Origin: Anaerolineales bacterium
GTDB lineage: Bacteria; Chloroflexota; Anaerolineae; Anaerolineales; Villigracilaceae
DNA length: 64,000 nt
Reading direction: 5' to 3'
Assembly (NCBI GenBank): GCA_014379595.1
Contig: JACMLM010000029.1
Span: forward strand, 62,001 to 126,000
A model generated the notes under the pieces. It ran no database searches. It was not told where the DNA came from and saw only the letters and a list, made by a program, of their open reading frames with translations. Position 1 is the first letter of the stretch. Each line of letters begins with the position of its first letter. Below are positions 25,524 through 35,371 of the stretch, piece by piece. Position numbers and translations under genes: made by a program.

Positions 25524-25976
25524 TTACCCCATTCTCTTCATGGGGATAATATTCAAATCCTGAAAGGCGATAACAGCGATCACCGACGTAATGACTTTCG
25601 CGACCAGATATTCCCTGTAAAAATCTGACGGTAGTTCCCTCAATTTTACATCTTGAAATCCAAAACCTTCGTAATATGCCTTCCACTTCTTGTTGCACAT
25701 CACATAAAGCGGACCGCTCTCGCGTGCAAAAATTGCATTCATCAATTGAGCGCTGATCCCCCGATGTTGATATTCAGGAATGACATAGCCAGAGCCGACT
25801 TCACGCGTGCCACCTTTATAAACCTTGACCTGCCTAAGCCCAACTATTTTATTATCTTCTTCGGCGACTAGGAAGCGCTCCCAATGTAAATTTCTGGGGC
25901 TGATTCTTGCCTGATGAATGAGAGAGACGATGGTTGCTTGATCTGTCTCCACAGCGGGACGTATTGTAACGGTCAT
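25524..25976 (-). CDS. GNAT-family N-acetyltransferase
   Basis: 150 residues from the ATG at 25976 (AGAGG four bases upstream); an ATG at 25997 is less likely. It begins VTIRPAVETDQATIVSLIHQA, has the acetyl-CoA loop region EYQHRGISAQLMNAI (a variant of the Q/RxxGxG/A motif), and ends with YYEGFGFQDV, as usual in the fold. Substrate unknown. Confidence 0.85.
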   Translation of the reverse strand: MTVTIRPAVETDQATIVSLIHQARISPRNLHWERFLVAEEDNKIVGLRQVKVYKGGTREVGSGYVIPEYQHRGISAQLMNAIFARESGPLYVMCNKKWKAYYEGFGFQDVKLRELPSDFYREYLVAKVITSVIAVIAFQDLNIIPMKRMG

Positions 25977-26120
25977 ATTGCCTCTAAAATAAAACAATGA
26001 AGTATTGATGAATACAGCTTAATGTTTCAGTATACAAGATAACTTCAAATATGGGCTAAGTTGAGACTCGAAGATTTTCAATTTCCGAATTCCTTCTTTC
26101 CTCTTTCTTCTTTCATCACT

Positions 26121-26129
26121 TGGTATAAT
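26121..26129 (+). promoter_or_regulatory. Extended -10 promoter of alaS
   Basis: TGGTATAAT is a consensus extended -10. No clear -35 is seen. A leader of about 19 bases with CGGAG before the alaS ATG follows. Confidence 0.6.
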
Positions 26130-26155
26130 TCCTTAACCAAATTCTCGGAGCATTA

Positions 26156-28918
26156 ATGAGCAAAAAACCAACAGGCAACCAAATCCGTCAGGATTTTATA
26201 GATTTCTTCGTCGAACACGGACATACTGCCGTGCCTTCCATGTCGCTTGTGCCGGGTGGGGATGGGACTTTACTTTTTACAAACTCAGGCATGGTGCAGT
26301 TCAAGGATGTATTTGTTGGTACTGACACACGCCCATACAAACGCGCTGTCGATTCACAGAAGTGTTTACGTGTGGCAGGCAAGCATAACGACCTCGAAGA
26401 TGTAGGCCGCGACGATACACATCATACATTTTTTGAGATGCTCGGCAACTGGTCATTTGGCGATTACTATAAAAAGGAAGCGATTGCATGGTCGTGGCAA
26501 TTGCTGACCGATGTGTGGGGTTTGCCCAAAGATAAACTTTATGCCACTTGTTTTGAAGATGATAGTGGCAACATTCCGCGCGACGATGAAGCTGCTGAAA
26601 TTTGGAAGACCCAGCCTGGTTTCGACCCTTCACATGTTTTGTTTTTCGGGCGTAAGGAAAACCTGTGGCAAATGGCAGAGTTCGGTCCATGCGGGCCATG
26701 TTCTGAAATTCATATTGACCTCGGTGAAGAACGCGATAACCTACGCGGCACAGATCACGTCTGTGGTGTGAACGGTGAATGCACACGCTATCTCGAATTG
26801 TGGAACAACGTTTTCATTCAATATAATCTTTTCGAAGATGGCCGCCTCGAACCATTGCCGCAAAAACATGTCGATACGGGTATGGGCTTCGAGCGCATTG
26901 TCTCCGTTTTGCAAGGCGTTGATTCCAATTACAAAACTGATCTCTTTGCAGGCTCGCTTGAAATTCTGCGTTCGCTCACGGGTCATACTGAAAAAGAAAT
27001 GGATGCGAACTTCACGCCGTATCGCGTTGTCTGCGATCATGTGCGTTCCGCTGCCTTCCTCATCGCCGATGGCGTTGTCCCTGGCAATGGCGGGCGCAAC
27101 TATGTCACGCGTATGATCATCCGCCGTGCCGCGCGCTTTGGAACGAAGATCGGTCTCAATGAACCGTTCCTTGCTAAAGTTGCAGAATCTGTAATTGATT
27201 ACTACGGCGATTTTTATCCCGAACTGCAAAAAAATAAGGCAACCATTTTAGATAATCTGACTCGAGAAGAAGTCCGCTTCGCACGTACGGTGGAAGCTGG
27301 TACAGCTCACTTACAGAATCAGCTCGATGAAATTCGTGCCTCAAACAAAACCACCCTCGACGGTCACATTGCCTTCGACCTTTATGCAACCTATGGTTTA
27401 CCTTTTGAAATCTCCCGTGACATCGCCCGCGAACAAGGCCTTGATATTGACGAAGCAGGTTTCAATGAAGCAAAGGGACATCACAGCAAAGCATCTGGCG
27501 GCGGCAAAGCCATGGGCAAACTCGGCGGTGAAGATGCCGAATTCTTTGCTGGCATTTTCAAGAGTTTACGTGCCAACAGCAAACTTGACGAACATGGCGT
27601 TGAATATGATCCATACACCAGCCCGAAAGTTAAAGGTGAAGTGCTTGCGTTGATAATCAACGGTGAATCAGTTTCATCTGCTTCTTTAGATGATGTAGTT
27701 GAAGTCATTTTGCCGAAGACAGGCTTCTACATTGAGTCTGGTGGTCAGGTTGCAGATAGTGGATATATCAGCGGTGATGATTGGCAGATCGAAGTAACGG
27801 ATATTCGCAAGCCATCTACTGGCATCATTGTTCATACTGGCACGGTTATTTCTGGTCAACCTAAAGTGGGTGACAAAGTCGTCGCCGAAGTAGATATGGT
27901 CCGACGTCACGACATCATGCGTAATCACACGGCCACACATTTGCTGCATGCTGCCTTACATCAGGTGCTCGGTAACCATGCAAGGCAGGCAGGCTCACTT
28001 GTTGCGCCTACACATTTGCGCTTTGACTTCACCCAACCCGATGCGATGACGCCCGAGCAAATTGAACGCGTTGAGAAAATAGTCAATGATGCAATCGCTG
28101 CCGATATGGAAGTGTTCCCGCATATCAAATCCCGCGAAGACGCGATCGGCGAAGGTGCTATGGCTCTGTTTGGTGAGAAATATGGCGAGACGGTTCGCAC
28201 AATTACGATTTCTCCTATTGGTTTTGATACACCAGTTGATGTTGCAGTGATCCACCCTACTGCCGCAGTGGAGCACGAACAAAAATTTTCTTATGAACTG
28301 TGCGGCGGCATACATCTTGACCGAACTTCTGATGCTGGTGTGTTCATCATTGTCAGTGAAGGCTCAGCCGCGGCAGGTATTCGCCGCATTGAAGCAGTCA
28401 CAGGGCGTGGTGCATATGAACTGATCGCAAAGCGATTTAAATTGCTAAAGAATACAGCAGGCACGCTGAAATCTTCATTGGATGAAATCCCTGCAAAAGT
28501 TGTGTCTCTTCAAGATGAAGTGGCTGAATTAAAGAAAGAGCTGGTCAGCTTACGAAATCAACAGGCTCTTTCAACCTTTAACCTGCAACTTGCAAACGTT
28601 CAGACTGTGAAAGATGTCAATGTACTCGCATTGGAAATTCCCGATTCAACAGTTGAAAGTCTACGAATGCTGGCGGATAAGTTCCGCGAGAAATATCCCA
28701 AAGCTGGAGTAGCTGTCCTCGTAACAGGATCAACTGTCATCGCAGTAGTGACCGAAGACTTAGTTAAGAAAGGCTTAAAAGCGGGTGATATTATCCAGTC
28801 CATTGGCGGTAAAGGCGGGGGGCGTCCCAATCTGGCACAGGGAAGTTTGCCAGAAGTTGGTCAGACCACAGATGCACTAAACAAAGTTGTAAAGGCAGTC
28901 GAAGAGAAGTTGAAGTAG
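26156..28918 (+). CDS. alaS: Alanyl-tRNA synthetase
   Basis: AlaS charges tRNA-Ala and edits mischarged Ser/Gly. 920 residues with the family order. The class II catalytic core starts IRQDFIDFFVEHGHTAVPS, with GMVQFKDVFVG and FEMLGNWSFGDYYK. The editing domain has the zinc-site HTATHLLHAAL near residue 590 and CGGIHLDRTSDAG near 720. The C-Ala domain ends with GGKGGGRPNLAQGS. Ribosome site CGGAG lies before ATG. It is monocistronic, with a promoter and a terminator. Confidence 0.98.
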   Translation: MSKKPTGNQIRQDFIDFFVEHGHTAVPSMSLVPGGDGTLLFTNSGMVQFKDVFVGTDTRPYKRAVDSQKCLRVAGKHNDLEDVGRDDTHHTFFEMLGNWSFGDYYKKEAIAWSWQLLTDVWGLPKDKLYATCFEDDSGNIPRDDEAAEIWKTQPGFDPSHVLFFGRKENLWQMAEFGPCGPCSEIHIDLGEERDNLRGTDHVCGVNGECTRYLELWNNVFIQYNLFEDGRLEPLPQKHVDTGMGFERIVSVLQGVDSNYKTDLFAGSLEILRSLTGHTEKEMDANFTPYRVVCDHVRSAAFLIADGVVPGNGGRNYVTRMIIRRAARFGTKIGLNEPFLAKVAESVIDYYGDFYPELQKNKATILDNLTREEVRFARTVEAGTAHLQNQLDEIRASNKTTLDGHIAFDLYATYGLPFEISRDIAREQGLDIDEAGFNEAKGHHSKASGGGKAMGKLGGEDAEFFAGIFKSLRANSKLDEHGVEYDPYTSPKVKGEVLALIINGESVSSASLDDVVEVILPKTGFYIESGGQVADSGYISGDDWQIEVTDIRKPSTGIIVHTGTVISGQPKVGDKVVAEVDMVRRHDIMRNHTATHLLHAALHQVLGNHARQAGSLVAPTHLRFDFTQPDAMTPEQIERVEKIVNDAIAADMEVFPHIKSREDAIGEGAMALFGEKYGETVRTITISPIGFDTPVDVAVIHPTAAVEHEQKFSYELCGGIHLDRTSDAGVFIIVSEGSAAAGIRRIEAVTGRGAYELIAKRFKLLKNTAGTLKSSLDEIPAKVVSLQDEVAELKKELVSLRNQQALSTFNLQLANVQTVKDVNVLALEIPDSTVESLRMLADKFREKYPKAGVAVLVTGSTVIAVVTEDLVKKGLKAGDIIQSIGGKGGGRPNLAQGSLPEVGQTTDALNKVVKAVEEKLK

Positions 28919-28922
28919 AATG

Positions 28923-28951
28923 AAAGGACGGATAATTCATCCGTCCTTTTT
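28923..28951 (+). terminator. Terminator of alaS
   Basis: AAAGGACGGAT, loop AATTC, ATCCGTCCTTTTT directly after the alaS stop. Confidence 0.92.
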
Positions 28952-28970
28952 ATTATAATTTTGGTAACTA

Positions 28971-30044
28971 ATGTTTTCTATTCCTCAATTTGACAAAGAC
29001 GACCTGTTCCAAAGATATAAACGTCAGACGTATCTGATTGCATTTCCTCTTGGAGCCTTACTTGTTACTCTATATATAGCCAATGCACTAACATCTGGTG
29101 TAATGTTTTATATTGCCATATTCATGGTTGTAGAACTGCTTGTGCTTTCCTTTTTCATTTGGCAAAACACCCCTTTTCTTAATACAATTGAATTGATCTT
29201 TTATTTTTCTGTAGCGGCTTATTTTTTTGTGCTGATCCAGTTTGTGATCAGTAAACTTGCTGCAGCGAATTTGTTAACCCTTGCGAGCTTGTCTGAGCAA
29301 TTAAATGCTTTGAGCATGTGGCTGACTGTACTTCTATTTGGTGCATTTTTTACCTTGAAGCCTGGCCAAACCAAGGTGATGCTCGCTGGTGTATTCACTG
29401 GAATGATATCCATGTTTATCTATAACACCTCAGTGCATTCGATCGCAGATGAGTTGGCTTTTTCTATTATCTTTCGATGGATCAATCCTATTTCGTGTTT
29501 GGTGATGGCTGCACTGATCATTCAGTATATGGGAGTATTGCAGCAGAAGCGTGCATCCACTGATGCATTGACAGGTTTTCTGAATCGCCACGCTTTGTAT
29601 AGCGTTTTGTTACAGGAAATGGAGAGGTCAATACGCTATAAGCGGCCATTCTCCATTGTGCTTTTTGACATTGATGAATTTAAATTGGTAAATGATACCT
29701 TCGGTCATTTGGAAGGCGATAAGGTGCTTAAGGAATTATCCAAATTGGTCGTCAGCTTAATGCGTAAGACAGATTATGTGGGAAGGTGGGGCGGGGAGGA
29801 ATTTTTGCTTGTGCTGCCTGAAACAGACAGCAATGCCGCCCAGACTATTGCTGAACGTTTTCGTGCAAAGATTGAAGAAACTCATTTCATGGAAAATTAT
29901 TTTATTGCAGCAAGTTTCGGTGTTACTACCTATGAAGCAAGTTCGAGCGTACAGGAAATGCTCTCATCTGCCGATGTGGCATTGTATCAGGCAAAAAATA
30001 ATGGCAGGAATCAAGTGGTTGTAAAATCAATGACAAAGGTATAA
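28971..30044 (+). CDS. Membrane-bound diguanylate cyclase
   Basis: 357 residues. The N-terminal half has about six membrane segments (residues about 23-190). After a short linker, a full GGDEF domain begins with TDALTGFLNRHALYSVL. It keeps FDIDEFKLVNDTFGHLEGD and the active site RWGGEEFLLVLPE. An RKTD (RxxD) inhibitory site lies five residues before it, so product inhibition by c-di-GMP is likely. TATAAT at 28954-28959 lies 11 bases before the ATG and no ribosome site is seen, suggesting a leaderless mRNA. Confidence 0.93.
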   Translation: MFSIPQFDKDDLFQRYKRQTYLIAFPLGALLVTLYIANALTSGVMFYIAIFMVVELLVLSFFIWQNTPFLNTIELIFYFSVAAYFFVLIQFVISKLAAANLLTLASLSEQLNALSMWLTVLLFGAFFTLKPGQTKVMLAGVFTGMISMFIYNTSVHSIADELAFSIIFRWINPISCLVMAALIIQYMGVLQQKRASTDALTGFLNRHALYSVLLQEMERSIRYKRPFSIVLFDIDEFKLVNDTFGHLEGDKVLKELSKLVVSLMRKTDYVGRWGGEEFLLVLPETDSNAAQTIAERFRAKIEETHFMENYFIAASFGVTTYEASSSVQEMLSSADVALYQAKNNGRNQVVVKSMTKV

Positions 30045-30077
30045 AAAGAGAGCGACCATATGGTCGCTCTCTTTTTA
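30043..30077. terminator. Bidirectional terminator between the cyclase and GH31 genes
   Basis: AAAAAGAGAGCGACCATATGGTCGCTCTCTTTTT is a near-perfect palindrome with A- and T-runs at its ends. It serves the two convergent genes. Confidence 0.92.
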
Positions 30078-32366
30078 TATAAGTTGGATTCTTAATTCAT
30101 TATTTGTATTGTCTGCTTTTACCATTGTAGAGCCATCAACCGTTTGCATCCCAATTAAAGATATATTCCATGCATTGGATAACCCTTGCCTTTGAATGAA
30201 AATTTCATTTTTATTCCGCTTAATTTGGAATGTCGTTTCGATCTTTCCGTCCAGGCTTGGGATTTCGACATTAACTTCTTTCCCGTTTTCCAACTCAAAA
30301 ATATTCAGCGTGATATTTTCACTATAATCATAATCAGGTCTATCTGTGTTATTTCCAATTGGAATAACTGAATTAGATTTTACCAACAAGGGCAGACTCA
30401 TAAAATCATAAGTCTCATAAACCCAGCGCGGACCTTCAACCACATTTCCATTTAGCAGATTTGTCCAACGTCCGTCAGGTACATAATATCTCGCGTTTCC
30501 ATCATGACTGAAAATTGGTGCGACCAAAAGAGAATCTCCCAGCATATATTGCAGATCCAGGTGCTCGCAGGTTGGATCGTTGGGGAATTCAAGAATCATG
30601 GCACGCATCATCGGCGTTCCATTTTCATGTGCCTGAATCGCTGCGTGGAAAAGATAAGGCATCAAACTGCATTTGAGTTTGGTGAATTTTGATAGTACAT
30701 TTACGGCCTCTTCATCATAGTTCCATGGGACTCGATATGAGGAATTTCCATGCAAGCGGCTGTGTGATGAAAGTAAACCGAATGCCGCCCAGCGTTTGTA
30801 TACATCTGCGCTGGCAGTTTGCTCGAAGCCGCCGATATCATGACTCCAGAATCCAAATCCAGATAAGCCGAGTGAAAGCCCGCCGCGCAGACTCTCTGCC
30901 ATGGATTCAAACGTCGCTGTGCAATCGCCGCCCCAATGGACAGGAAATTGCTGTCCGCCTGCCGTGGCAGAACGTGCGAAGACAATCGCATCACCTTCAC
31001 CACGTTCATCACGAAGCAAATCAAAAACTGTTTTGTTATATAAATACGAATAATAATTGTGCATCTTGAACGGATCGGAGCCATCGTGATAAATCACATC
31101 TGTTGGAATGCGCTCGCCGAAGTCAGTCTTGAATGTGTCCACGCCCGTTTTTAATAACGCACTCAATTTCTCTGCAAACCATTTGCACGCTTCGGGATTC
31201 GTGAAGTCCACGATGCCCATGCCAGCCTGCCACATGTCTGTCTGCCAGATGTCACCACTTGATTTCTTGATCAAGTAGCTGTTACTTACAGCTTCGTCAA
31301 ATAAAATAGAACGTTGTGCTATATATGGGTTGATCCATACGCAAATATGTAAGCCACGACTCTTTAATCGAGATAGCATCCCTTCAGGGTCAGGGAAGAA
31401 GCGTGAGTCCCATTGTAAATCCGTCCAGTTAAATTCCTTCATCCAAAAACAGTCAAAATGAAAAACATGCAGCGGAATATCACGCCTTGCCATTTCGTCA
31501 ATAAACCCTGTAACAGTTTGCTCATCGTAATTAGTAGTGAACGAAGTGGATAGCCATAATCCAAACGACCATGCAGGCGGAAGTGCTGGACGTCCCGTGA
31601 GCGTGGTGTAACGATTTAGAATTTCTTTTGGCGTGGGACCATACACGATGAAATATTCAAGTGATTCACCTGGGACACTGAACTGTACCCGCTCTACTTT
31701 TTCAGATGCCACTTCAAAAGATACTTCCTCAGGTTGGTTGACAAATACGCCGTATCCGCGATTGGTTAAATAAAAGGGAATATTTTTATAAGATTGTTCA
31801 CTACTTGTGCCGCCATCTTGATTCCAAATATCCACGACCTGACCATTTTTGATAAAAGATGTGAAGCGTTCACCAAGTCCGTATACACATTCACCAACGC
31901 CAAGACTAAGCTGTTCATGAATAAATCGGCCATCGGGTGTATCTACGAATCCCATTCCACGCCCGCCACTGGATGTAATTACTTTTTGATCCTTCCCAAG
32001 ATATTCAACCAGCCACTTTTCGCCTTTATGGATTCGCACACTTAAGTCACCACTGTTCAATATAGCGGATAATTCATTATTTGTTATGTTGATTTTTGAA
32101 TGTGGCTGTTCGTAAATTGTAAATTCAGGTTTTGGCTCATGCACGCCTTTATGATGAACGATCTTCACTCGAATAACATTTTCCATTGGGGATGAGAAGC
32201 GGATTGTCAACAATGGAAGATTTAAAGTGTCTCCACGCCCAGTCAATTTTTTTGTTGGTGCGTAAACCGTGATCGCACCTTTTTCAATTTCAACTTCGTG
32301 AACTTGCTCGGCATAATGAGGTGTTACGCCTTCTCGCATTTGCCAATATCCGTTTGTGAATTTCAT
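30075..32366 (-). CDS. GH31 alpha-glucosidase/alpha-xylosidase (YicI-like)
   Basis: Hydrolyses alpha-linked glycosides, probably alpha-xylosides of xyloglucan oligosaccharides. 763 residues from the ATG at 32366 (AAGGA seven bases upstream), like E. coli YicI. The catalytic nucleophile is Asp in FKTDFGERIP at about 415 and the acid/base is Asp in VHWGGDCTAT at about 481, close to YicI D416 and D482. No signal peptide is visible, so it is likely cytoplasmic. No sugar transporter is adjacent. Confidence 0.93.
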   Translation of the reverse strand: MKFTNGYWQMREGVTPHYAEQVHEVEIEKGAITVYAPTKKLTGRGDTLNLPLLTIRFSSPMENVIRVKIVHHKGVHEPKPEFTIYEQPHSKINITNNELSAILNSGDLSVRIHKGEKWLVEYLGKDQKVITSSGGRGMGFVDTPDGRFIHEQLSLGVGECVYGLGERFTSFIKNGQVVDIWNQDGGTSSEQSYKNIPFYLTNRGYGVFVNQPEEVSFEVASEKVERVQFSVPGESLEYFIVYGPTPKEILNRYTTLTGRPALPPAWSFGLWLSTSFTTNYDEQTVTGFIDEMARRDIPLHVFHFDCFWMKEFNWTDLQWDSRFFPDPEGMLSRLKSRGLHICVWINPYIAQRSILFDEAVSNSYLIKKSSGDIWQTDMWQAGMGIVDFTNPEACKWFAEKLSALLKTGVDTFKTDFGERIPTDVIYHDGSDPFKMHNYYSYLYNKTVFDLLRDERGEGDAIVFARSATAGGQQFPVHWGGDCTATFESMAESLRGGLSLGLSGFGFWSHDIGGFEQTASADVYKRWAAFGLLSSHSRLHGNSSYRVPWNYDEEAVNVLSKFTKLKCSLMPYLFHAAIQAHENGTPMMRAMILEFPNDPTCEHLDLQYMLGDSLLVAPIFSHDGNARYYVPDGRWTNLLNGNVVEGPRWVYETYDFMSLPLLVKSNSVIPIGNNTDRPDYDYSENITLNIFELENGKEVNVEIPSLDGKIETTFQIKRNKNEIFIQRQGLSNAWNISLIGMQTVDGSTMVKADNTNNELRIQLI

Positions 32367-32713
32367 GGAAGCATCCTTTCTTGCCCCCAATGATACGCCA
32401 GTTAGTGCTGTAACGCGATATATAGCTTGGGGTCACTTTTCTTCCGGCTATAAACCATCCCCAAGTATGTTGCCTGTCCACTCAAATAGTGTGACAATAA
32501 ACTAGGCCGTTGTGACTATGGGGAACAATCCCTGCGAACGGTACGTCATTCATCCATCTTCATAAGTTAATATGACCCGAATGTAATTTCAAAATTTTAG
32601 GGTCTATTTGGAAAGGAGGGCCAATGGAATAATCTGATCTGTGAAGTTCAGTAGGACGCCGCCTGCTGTTCTTCTTTAAACTTGTTTCTATCAAACTTTC
32701 AAGGAGAAAAGAA
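32367..32713. other. Divergent intergenic region, GH31 / vWA lipoprotein
   Basis: 347 bases without a long gene. It holds AAAGGAGGG at 32612-32620, the strongest ribosome site in the window, followed by a two-codon ORF ATG GAA TAA (32624-32632). A hairpin CAGTAGG/CCTGCTG lies at 32649-32668. No clear promoter consensus could be fixed. Confidence 0.5.
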
Positions 32714-34315
32714 ATGTTAACCTTACGCAAGGCAATCAGCCTTAGTGTTCTACTCGTTTTGCTATTTGCAACTGCTTGTGGTGGTTCGCCAGCTTCAACT
32801 GAAGCGCCAGGAGCACCAGATTACAACCTGGAACCAGCTGCAACTTATGAACCTGCTGCCACCGAAGCCCCCGTATTCGTGGAACCTCCATCCGGTGAGC
32901 AGGATCAATCCCCATCTCTTGCACCAACTCAAACATCAAATAATGAACCGTATGATATGTTCTTTCAAGACTATGGTGTCAATCCATCCATAGATACTGA
33001 AGACGATAACCTATCCACTTTTGCTCTCGATGTAGATTCGGGTTCATACACTGTCATGCGCAACTATCTTTCAGACGGCAATTTACCGCCAGCTGATTCT
33101 GTGCGCGTGGAAGAATATGTCAACTTCTTTGAACAGGGATATCCCAGCCCGCCCGATCATCAGGCTTTCGGTATTTCCATTGATGGCGCACCTTCGCCTT
33201 TTACTGAAACCGAACGTTATCAAATGCTGCGTATTGGTCTTCAAGGGTATCAAGTGGATGATGCTGACCGCAAGGATGCTTCGCTTACTTTTGTGATCGA
33301 TGTCTCTGGTTCAATGGATCAGGATAACCGCCTCGGTCTTGTCAAAAGATCTCTTGAGTTACTTGTAGAACAGTTACATCGGGATGATACGGTCACTATT
33401 GTTGTATACGGATCAAGTGCCCGAGTCGTACTTAACCCGACGCCTGGTTCTGACAAAAGAGAAATTCTCTCCGCAATAAACAGCCTCCACCCAGAAGATG
33501 CAACCAATGCCGCTGCTGGTCTTCACCTCGGCTACGGTATGGCGATGGAAGCTTTTATGCCGGGCGGGATTAATCGCGTTATCCTGTGTTCAGATGGGGT
33601 TGCAAATGTAGGCAATACTGAAGCGGATGAGATCCTAAATGAGATTTCACGTTATCTCAACGAAGGCATCACTCTTACTACTATTGGCTTCGGTATGGAT
33701 AATTACAACGATACACTCATGGAACAACTGGCTGATAATGGCGATGGTTTCTACGCCTACATCGATAACATGGATGAAGCCCGCCGTCTCTTCATCGATG
33801 AGATCACTGGCACACTACAAACCATTGCTCTGGATGCAAAAGTACAAGTGGATTTCAATCCTGCTGTCGTTGCGCGTTATCGCCTTGTTGGTTTTGAGAA
33901 TCGCGCAATTGCTGACGACGAATTTCGTGATAATGAAGTGGATGCTGGCGAGATCGGTGCCGGGCACACAGTTACTGCTTTATATGAGGTCAAGTTGTAC
34001 CCAGATACATATGGCAGGATCGCAACGGTCAATATGCGCTGGGAAGACCCTGATACTCACTCAGTCACTGAAATCTCAAAAGATTTTGATGTGAGTCAGT
34101 TAGCCTTTGACTTTCGAGAGACTGATCCCTATTTCCAACGTGCGGTAGTGGTAGCAGAGTATGCCGAGCTTCTGAAAGATAGTTATTGGGCAGAAGAAAG
34201 CTCCATACAGGATGTATATCGCGAAGCAGAACGCATCAGTGAGTATCTATATCACGATGATGTGATGGGCGAATTTGTTGATCTGGTGCGTGAGGCACGC
34301 AGGTTAAAAGATTAG
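32714..34315 (+). CDS. von Willebrand factor A lipoprotein (YfbK-like)
   Basis: 533 residues; AAGGAG lies before the ATG. The signal peptide ends in a lipobox (LLFATACGG, Cys at about 22), so it is lipid-anchored outside the membrane. A low-complexity Ala/Pro/Glu linker follows. Then come the YfbK N-terminal domain (STFALDVDSGSYTVMRNYL) and a vWA domain with complete MIDAS (FVIDVSGSMDQ, then ILCSDGVANVG). A C-terminal DUF3520-type domain ends with YRLVGFENRAI and RVEEARRL-like helices. The function of the family is unclear; binding of proteins through the metal site is likely. Confidence 0.92.
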   Translation: MLTLRKAISLSVLLVLLFATACGGSPASTEAPGAPDYNLEPAATYEPAATEAPVFVEPPSGEQDQSPSLAPTQTSNNEPYDMFFQDYGVNPSIDTEDDNLSTFALDVDSGSYTVMRNYLSDGNLPPADSVRVEEYVNFFEQGYPSPPDHQAFGISIDGAPSPFTETERYQMLRIGLQGYQVDDADRKDASLTFVIDVSGSMDQDNRLGLVKRSLELLVEQLHRDDTVTIVVYGSSARVVLNPTPGSDKREILSAINSLHPEDATNAAAGLHLGYGMAMEAFMPGGINRVILCSDGVANVGNTEADEILNEISRYLNEGITLTTIGFGMDNYNDTLMEQLADNGDGFYAYIDNMDEARRLFIDEITGTLQTIALDAKVQVDFNPAVVARYRLVGFENRAIADDEFRDNEVDAGEIGAGHTVTALYEVKLYPDTYGRIATVNMRWEDPDTHSVTEISKDFDVSQLAFDFRETDPYFQRAVVVAEYAELLKDSYWAEESSIQDVYREAERISEYLYHDDVMGEFVDLVREARRLKD

Positions 34316-34323
34316 CATGTGTT

Positions 34324-34368
34324 AAGCAAAAATACACCTTGTTTAAAACAACAAGGTGTATTTTTGCT
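34324..34368. terminator. Bidirectional terminator after the vWA gene
   Basis: AAGCAAAAATACACCTTGTT, loop TAAAAC, then the perfect complement ending in TTTTTGCTT. It serves the convergent HAD gene as well. Confidence 0.9.
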
Positions 34369-34392
34369 TCTATTTGTTTATATACAGAATTC

Positions 34393-35181
34393 TCAAAATA
34401 CAATGTCGGGATTTAATCCCTTGAGAATATTATCTGTCTCGTTAGTTTGTTTCTGAATAGAGTAGGAATGTAATTCATCCACTGATTCAATAAGTACATC
34501 AGCAAATGGTGCCAGATCCTTTGTACTGGAGACTCCAGAAAGAACGCCAACGACCAAGCCTGCGCCCGCAGCGCGCGCCATTTTTAAGTCAGCGACTGTA
34601 TCTCCGATCACTATTGTTTTTGATGGGTCTATGTTAATCTGTCTGCAGATTTCCAAAACCATATCCGGAGCAGGTTTGACGATGACGCCGTCATCCCCAC
34701 AGACCATACTGGAAATATATTCTTCAATATCAAAGGCTTCGATCATCGCCTGAGTTGGTGCACGATCATCTGCGGTGGCTATCGCTATTTTTATATTTTC
34801 GTTTTGCAGTTTGCGGAATAGTTCGCGCATGTCTGTGAATGGTTTTGCCAGAAGCACAGGGTCTGGAATGCACCAGCATTTTTCTACAATATGTTCCGCG
34901 GCTTCAGTGCTTAACCCGAGAGATTGCATTACTTCCACTGTAAATCGGTAAAGTTGAGCCATTGGAGAAGTGGCCAGCTTCCCATGTGCAAGGACTTTTT
35001 TTGTATTCTCGTCAAATCCCATCATAAGGCAGAGCGATGATTGAACCTCAAGTCCGCTCGCTTTATGCAATTGCTCTGCTAGAAAGACCGTCCAGCTGCC
35101 CCACATCGCATCAAAATTAATGAGAGTGCCATCCTTGTCAAATATAATTGCCTGAGCTTTGAAGTGTTTCAGTTGATCCAT
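34393..35181 (-). CDS. HAD-superfamily hydrolase (phosphoglycolate phosphatase-like)
   Basis: 262 residues. Motif I is IIFDKDGTLINFD (nucleophile and acid Asp), motif II IAIATAD, motif III Lys in GVIVKPAPDM, and motif IV VIGDTVADLKMARAAGAG. The cap domain lies between motifs I and II. It is likely a small-molecule phosphatase; substrate unknown. A terminator-like hairpin lies 27 bases upstream of its ATG. Confidence 0.9.
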   Translation of the reverse strand: MDQLKHFKAQAIIFDKDGTLINFDAMWGSWTVFLAEQLHKASGLEVQSSLCLMMGFDENTKKVLAHGKLATSPMAQLYRFTVEVMQSLGLSTEAAEHIVEKCWCIPDPVLLAKPFTDMRELFRKLQNENIKIAIATADDRAPTQAMIEAFDIEEYISSMVCGDDGVIVKPAPDMVLEICRQINIDPSKTIVIGDTVADLKMARAAGAGLVVGVLSGVSSTKDLAPFADVLIESVDELHSYSIQKQTNETDNILKGLNPDIVF

Positions 35182-35207
35182 TTGTTCTCTTCTGTGTGTT
35201 CACAAAT

Positions 35208-35235
35208 AAAAAGACGAGACCACGCTCGTCTTTTT
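35208..35235. terminator. Terminator-like hairpin in the HAD/mnmA divergent region
   Basis: AAAAAGACGAG, loop ACCACG, CTCGTCTTTTT. Neither neighbouring gene ends here; on the minus strand it lies in the leader of the HAD gene, so it could be an attenuator or the end of a small transcript. Confidence 0.7.
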
Positions 35236-35357
35236 AAGTTTTGATTATTTCTATCTATTTTACTTGTATTTCTAATTTCTGCATGTTCCGATTATTGGGT
35301 TAAGGATTGGGGGAATCTTTGCGCAAATGCCAATAAGGAAGGACATAACCTTTGGTT

Positions 35358-35363
35358 TATAAT
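35358..35363 (+). promoter_or_regulatory. -10 box of mnmA (leaderless start)
   Basis: A perfect TATAAT ends eight bases before the mnmA ATG (35372). No ribosome site lies between. No good -35 is seen. Confidence 0.6.
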
Positions 35364-35371
35364 CAGAAAAT

